A stretch of 64,000 bases of DNA, taken from assembly GCA_012840725.1 (NCBI GenBank), contig DURQ01000041.1, positions 23,051 through 87,050 of the forward strand, read 5' to 3'. This document shows positions 56,303 through 64,000 of this stretch, piece after piece. The position numbers were made by a program, and so were the translations under genes. The stretch is from Bacillota bacterium (lineage in GTDB: Bacteria; Bacillota; Limnochordia; Darwinibacteriales; Darwinibacteriaceae). A model generated the notes under the pieces. The model ran no database searches and was not told the origin of the DNA. It saw only the letters and a program-made list of their open reading frames with translations. Position 1 is the first letter of the stretch. Every line of letters begins with the position of its first letter.

Positions 56303-57659
56303 GCCCTATCCCCCTTCGCTTCGGGTCAAAGAGTTTGCTCAAGGCGGGCAGCTGTTTGTGCAGGCAGAAGGCGATGACCCTGTCCTGCCCGCGGATGATA
56401 AAATCACCTTTCGGGATGAAAACCTGCCCCTGGCGAACCACGGATCCGATCAGCACTCCAGATGGGATGCCCGCTTCAGAGAGCGCTTTTCCGATGATGG
56501 GGGCGGTGGGCGGCACCACCAACTCCATGGCCTCGGCTTGTCCCCCGAACATGAGCGACAGCGAAGCGACCTGGCCGCCCTGGATGAACCGCACTAGCTC
56601 ACCGGCGGAGATGAGACCAGGGCTGACAGCCCGGTCAATGCCCAGCTCCTCAATTATGGGCACGAAGTTCGAACGGCTTACCTTGGCCACCACCTTGGCC
56701 ACGCCGTGCTGCTTTCCAAGCAGGGCAAGCATGAGGTTTTCCTCATCATGCCCTGTGAAGGAAACCAGGGCATCCATGTCGCTCAGGTTCTCGTCCTGGA
56801 GCAGGTCCAGATCTGTTGCATCGCCGCAGATCACCAGAGCCCCAGGAAGATGGGAGGCCAGGTATCCGCAGCGTTCCTCGTCCTGTTCTATGATCTTAAC
56901 ACTCAACCCAGCCGTCAGAAGCCGGTTCGCCAGGTAGAAACCGGCCTTTCCTCCGCCCAGGATCATCACCTTTTTGGTTACATGGCGCTGCCCCAGATCG
57001 GCATGGCTCCTGATCAGGGCGGTCACCGACTCGCGACGTCCGATAAGATAGAGAGTGTCGCCGCTTTCCAACCGCGTTTCACCGGAGGGGATGATCACTT
57101 CTCCGTCGCGGTAAAGCGCTCCGACCAGTAAATCCCTGAAAACATCTACCTCGGCAAGGGTCTTCCCGATCACCTCCGGCAGGGCAGCAGCTGGTACCTC
57201 GAACAGCCCCACTCTCCCGCCTGCAAAGGACTCCAGATGAGAGTTGTAGCCTCGCAGCAGATAGCGGGCTACTTCATTTGCAGTGTCCAGTTCAGGATTG
57301 GTGATGAAATCGATGGCCAGCTCTCGCTTGAGGAAATCGATCTGCCCGGCGTAATCTGGATTGCGCACCCTGGCGGCCACTCGCGGGCAGCCGAGCTTTT
57401 TCGCGGTGACGCAGATCAGTACATTGGTCTCGTCGCTGCTGGTCACCGCGATGACCAGGTCTTTTTTGCCAACGCCGATTTCCTCCAAGAGCTGCAGCTG
57501 GGCACCGTTTCCAGTGACCGTCAGCACGTCAAGCCTGTTCACCGCTTTGACCAGCGCTTCCTCATCGCTGTCCACCACTGTCACGTTGTGCTCAGATGCA
57601 ACCAGCGTCTCCGCCAGTCTGTAGCCGAGTTTGCCCATTCCCACAATCAGAATGTCCAA
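56253..57659 (-). CDS. trkA: Trk system regulatory protein TrkA
   Basis: 468-residue cytoplasmic gating subunit with two RCK units. Nucleotide-binding motifs: VGMGKLGYRLAE near residue 6 and ILGGGKAGFYLANRL near 230, each followed by a TrkA_C domain. TTG 57659 is a supported start with GGAGGT 7 nt ahead. The gene overlaps trkH by 50 nt. It is divergent from the c-di-AMP riboswitch/veg unit. C-di-AMP binds RCK_C domains in other Firmicutes, but whether it does so here is unknown. Confidence 0.93.
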   Translation of the reverse strand: MDILIVGMGKLGYRLAETLVASEHNVTVVDSDEEALVKAVNRLDVLTVTGNGAQLQLLEEIGVGKKDLVIAVTSSDETNVLICVTAKKLGCPRVAARVRNPDYAGQIDFLKRELAIDFITNPELDTANEVARYLLRGYNSHLESFAGGRVGLFEVPAAALPEVIGKTLAEVDVFRDLLVGALYRDGEVIIPSGETRLESGDTLYLIGRRESVTALIRSHADLGQRHVTKKVMILGGGKAGFYLANRLLTAGLSVKIIEQDEERCGYLASHLPGALVICGDATDLDLLQDENLSDMDALVSFTGHDEENLMLALLGKQHGVAKVVAKVSRSNFVPIIEELGIDRAVSPGLISAGELVRFIQGGQVASLSLMFGGQAEAMELVVPPTAPIIGKALSEAGIPSGVLIGSVVRQGQVFIPKGDFIIRGQDRVIAFCLHKQLPALSKLFDPKRRGIGHELWFGRKDTGKPSAD

Positions 57660-57712
57660 GCAGATTACCTCCCTGGCCCTTCAGCCTGAATTCCGCCTTT
57701 CCATTTTCCCTC

Positions 57713-57742
57713 TTGACAGATTTCTAAGTATTATGCTACACT
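57713..57742 (+). promoter_or_regulatory. Promoter of the c-di-AMP riboswitch/veg transcript
   Basis: TTGACA (57713-57718), 18-nt spacer, TACACT (57737-57742), about 30 nt before the aptamer. Confidence 0.65.
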
Positions 57743-57774
57743 ATAACTGCACAGTTCTGGATAGGAACAACTGC

Positions 57775-57915
57775 ATATCATGAGGCGCCGCGATCTCCGA
57801 AGATCATTTCACCAAATGTGAACGGGGGACCCGATTCTCTGGGGTGAATCCTGGTTATCAGGAAGGGCAACTTGGGTGCCCTAACCCGTCAGCTAACCTC
57901 GTAGGAGTGCTCCAA
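57775..57915 (+). promoter_or_regulatory. c-di-AMP (ydaO/yuaA) riboswitch aptamer
   Basis: The conserved ydaO landmarks appear in order on the plus strand: CGGGGGACCC near 57823, TGGGGTGAATCC near 57840, a GGGCAACTTGGGTGCCC hairpin at 57865-57881, and the nearly invariant CCGTCAGCTAACCTCGTAGG at 57886-57905. It is followed by an intrinsic terminator and then veg. In known cases c-di-AMP binding favours termination, but the sign is not tested here. It fills most of the non-coding stretch 57660-58026. Confidence 0.94.
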
Positions 57916-57953
57916 GCGTGTGACGACTTTACTGTCGATCATGCGCTTTTTTT
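57916..57953 (+). terminator. Terminator of the c-di-AMP riboswitch
   Basis: A 12-bp stem with one bulged A (57916-57927 with 57934-57946) and 6-nt loop followed by seven T residues, directly after the aptamer and 74 nt before veg. A second hairpin without T tract lies at 57971-57999. Confidence 0.88.
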
Positions 57954-58026
57954 GACCGCACGCTGCGGTGGAGTGCTTCCCGAGCGGCTCGAAGCGCTCC
58001 AAAACTTCCTGAAAGGGGTTGACAAC

Positions 58027-58290
58027 ATGGGTGTGCAGAAGCCGAACACGATCGATGAGATCAGACAGCACCTGGAATCCAATCTGGGTAAGAGAGTCTC
58101 CATCAGAGCCAACCAGGGACGCCGCCGGTACTTAGAATCTAAAGGGGTCTTGGTGGAAACCTATCCAAAACTGTTTGTCGTACATCTAGACCAGTCAAAT
58201 GCAGTTCGCCGCCGCTCCTACACCTATGCTGACGTCCTTACAGATACAGTCCAGATCACCATCGATAGTGAAAGCACTAGTTCCTGCTGA
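58027..58290 (+). CDS. veg: Veg family protein
   Basis: 87-residue protein of the Veg (DUF1021) family: IDEIRQHLESNLGKRVSIRA, NQGRRRYLESKGVLVETYPK, LFVVHLDQS, RSYTYADVLTDTVQITI. In Bacillus subtilis Veg is highly expressed and influences biofilm formation and spore outgrowth. ATG 58027 has AAAGGGG about 9 nt ahead; the longer frame from 57844 passes through the riboswitch. Expression is under the c-di-AMP riboswitch. A strong terminator follows. Confidence 0.9.
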   Translation: MGVQKPNTIDEIRQHLESNLGKRVSIRANQGRRRYLESKGVLVETYPKLFVVHLDQSNAVRRRSYTYADVLTDTVQITIDSESTSSC

Positions 58291-58321
58291 CCTGCAGCAA
58301 TCACGCTTTCCTCCCTCTCAA

Positions 58322-58353
58322 AGGGCCAAGGGCATCAACCCTTGGCCTTTTTT
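58322..58353 (+). terminator. Rho-independent terminator of veg
   Basis: Perfect 9-bp stem GGCCAAGGG/CCCTTGGCC with 6-nt loop and six T residues, 32 nt past the veg stop. Confidence 0.92.
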
Positions 58354-58964
58354 CAACCCAGGATCAGTTCTCCTCTGGCCTCCCGCCAAAAACGCTCGGC
58401 AAAGGCCCGGGCATAGGCAGCCTTTTCCTTGAACACCTCCACCGACTGGGGGAAGTTAAGCAGGCTGCACAACCTCGCTATGTTCTCGTCATACTCCGCT
58501 CCATAGAACTCCAGTGCTTCCTCGGCCTTTTTGCCCGAAACCGCACACCAGCGAAACTCAAACCAGATGTCCATACTTCCATAGTGGTCCAGGAGATCAG
58601 CATCCTGCACCAGCTTTACATAGGGCGGATATTCCCGCTGCTTTCGCAGGGTGTGGCTCCCCACTATTTCCACAATACGCTCAAGCTCGTCGGCCGTGCA
58701 GTGCGCCTTGAGCATTTCCCTGGCCAGGAGAGCCCCGTACTCCCAATGGGGCTCGATACCCTTTCCAACATCGTGGAACCAGCCGCCAACCAGGATCACT
58801 TCGTCCATGGTGTCATCGGCGGGGAAGATCAATTTCCGCAGCTGAAGTGCGATTTCGGCGACGCGCTGGCCGTGGTAGTAGACAAAACCTGGTTCCCGCT
58901 CAGCATGGGTCCGGCGCTTGCCCATGCTCCGTTGTGCCAGCTCTCTGAGTGCATCTAGATCCAT
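58353..58964 (-). CDS. HD domain phosphohydrolase
   Basis: 203-residue metal-dependent phosphohydrolase. HD motifs: YYHGQRVAEIAL (H), GGWFHDVGKG (HD), VGSHTLRKQR (H) and VQDADLLDHYG (D). No other domain. This small form resembles uncharacterised HD hydrolases acting on nucleotides or other phosphates; substrate unknown. ATG 58964 with AAGGAGCAGGGG ahead. It is convergent with veg. Confidence 0.82.
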   Translation of the reverse strand: MDLDALRELAQRSMGKRRTHAEREPGFVYYHGQRVAEIALQLRKLIFPADDTMDEVILVGGWFHDVGKGIEPHWEYGALLAREMLKAHCTADELERIVEIVGSHTLRKQREYPPYVKLVQDADLLDHYGSMDIWFEFRWCAVSGKKAEEALEFYGAEYDENIARLCSLLNFPQSVEVFKEKAAYARAFAERFWREARGELILG

Positions 58965-59112
58965 TGACCCCTGCTCCTTGCCAACATTATGCCCTATTCA
59001 TTCTCGTTTCCCGGTCAAAACCCTGTTTCCTCCTTCCCGCGCAGAGTTGGAGGCACCAAAGAAGCACACTTTCATACTCTAAAAAAGCGAGCCGGGGAGG
59101 AGAAGTGGAGCT

Positions 59113-59345
59113 GTGACTTTGGCGGATCTTGACCGCGGCCAGCAGGGTATTGTTGAAGCCCTGGCCGCAGAAGGAGTGCTGCGGCAGAGGCTTTTGGACC
59201 TGGGGCTGGTGCCGGGCACCTGCGTCCAGGTCCAGTTTGTTGGCGCAGGTGGAAGGCTTGCCGCCTACCGCGTGCGGGGGTCCGTCTTTGCCCTGCGGCG
59301 CGCCGCGGCGGCTCAGATCCTGATCCGGGCAGAGGAGGAGTACCG

Positions 59346-59349
<4 letters not shown>
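59113..59349 (+). CDS. feoA: Ferrous iron transport protein FeoA
   Basis: 78-residue SH3-like protein: TLADLDRGQQGIVEALAAEG, LRQRLLDLGLVPGTCVQV, and a last strand AYRVRGSVFALRR. It supports FeoB in Fe2+ uptake. Start is GTG 59113 or, with better spacing to GGAG, TTG 59119. It overlaps feoB by 4 nt. Confidence 0.92.

Positions 59350-64000
<4,651 letters not shown>

Overview
The window looks like chromosome from an anaerobic, GC-rich member of the Bacillota (Clostridia or Limnochordia grade; genus not identifiable from this sequence). The evidence is a pyruvate:ferredoxin oxidoreductase, a three-subunit [FeFe] hydrogenase of the electron-bifurcating type, FeoAB, a bacteriohemerythrin and a Dps protein for oxygen and iron handling, and Firmicute markers (Veg, YtvI, a c-di-AMP riboswitch, strong GGAGG ribosome sites with frequent GTG and TTG starts, many hairpin-plus-T terminators). 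I saw no rRNA, tRNA, CRISPR array, insertion sequence, phage gene or replication origin. Almost all DNA is coding and most genes lie on the minus strand in tight, overlapping operons.

Layout. 1-3474: Fbp/Pot-like ABC importer (fused permease and ATPase) divergent from a DeoR-type regulator. 3477-7590: orphan LivK-like lipoprotein with a small partner, bacteriohemerythrin, LacI-type regulator, Dps-like ferritin. 7640-14232: one long minus operon from a consensus promoter, with hydrogenase subunits (NuoE-like, NuoF-like, HydA) followed without a break by a complete SsuABC/NMT1-like ABC importer. 14433-18615: GNAT enzyme, soluble PAS/chemoreceptor-like protein, and a FapA/DUF342 protein under a c-di-GMP-I riboswitch, then a zinc-ribbon protein. 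18897-21112: CapA-family protein with an extra N-terminal domain, then two overlapping small Sm-like paralogues. 21155-24495: AlkD and a TetM-like ribosomal GTPase fused to a YacP/Rae1-type NYN nuclease. 24591-30138: XRE/DUF2975 pair, then a run of YtvI, DrrAB-like ABC, inositol monophosphatase and CDF metal transporter. 30318-37889: SIMPL protein, MFS relic, RocB-like peptidase, DUF6530-like protein, HD-GYP phosphodiesterase, ECF sigma with membrane anti-sigma candidate, NatAB-like ABC system. 37930-39351: three small paralogous lipoproteins. 39585-44490: four-gene sugar/nucleoside-type ABC importer with a DUF3798 binding protein. 44703-49739: ABC exporter, nucleoside permease, severed partner permease, RtcB RNA ligase, HisK-type phosphatase. 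49910-57659: polysaccharide deacetylase, GNAT, DUF3006 with ComEC-like hydrolase, class B PBP, TrkH and TrkA. 57660-58290: c-di-AMP riboswitch and veg. 58353 to end: HD hydrolase, FeoAB, and the first 855 residues of PFOR.

How it fits together. PFOR would produce reduced ferredoxin and the trimeric hydrogenase would consume it together with NADH to release H2; FeoAB supplies the iron for their many clusters, and hemerythrin and Dps buffer oxygen and iron. Second-messenger control is prominent: a c-di-GMP riboswitch and an HD-GYP phosphodiesterase, plus a c-di-AMP riboswitch lying between veg and the Trk potassium uptake genes. The features most worth follow-up are the hydrogenase/ABC-importer operon, the TetM-Rae1 fusion, the tandem Sm-like pair behind CapA, the lipoprotein triplet, and the two riboswitch leaders.
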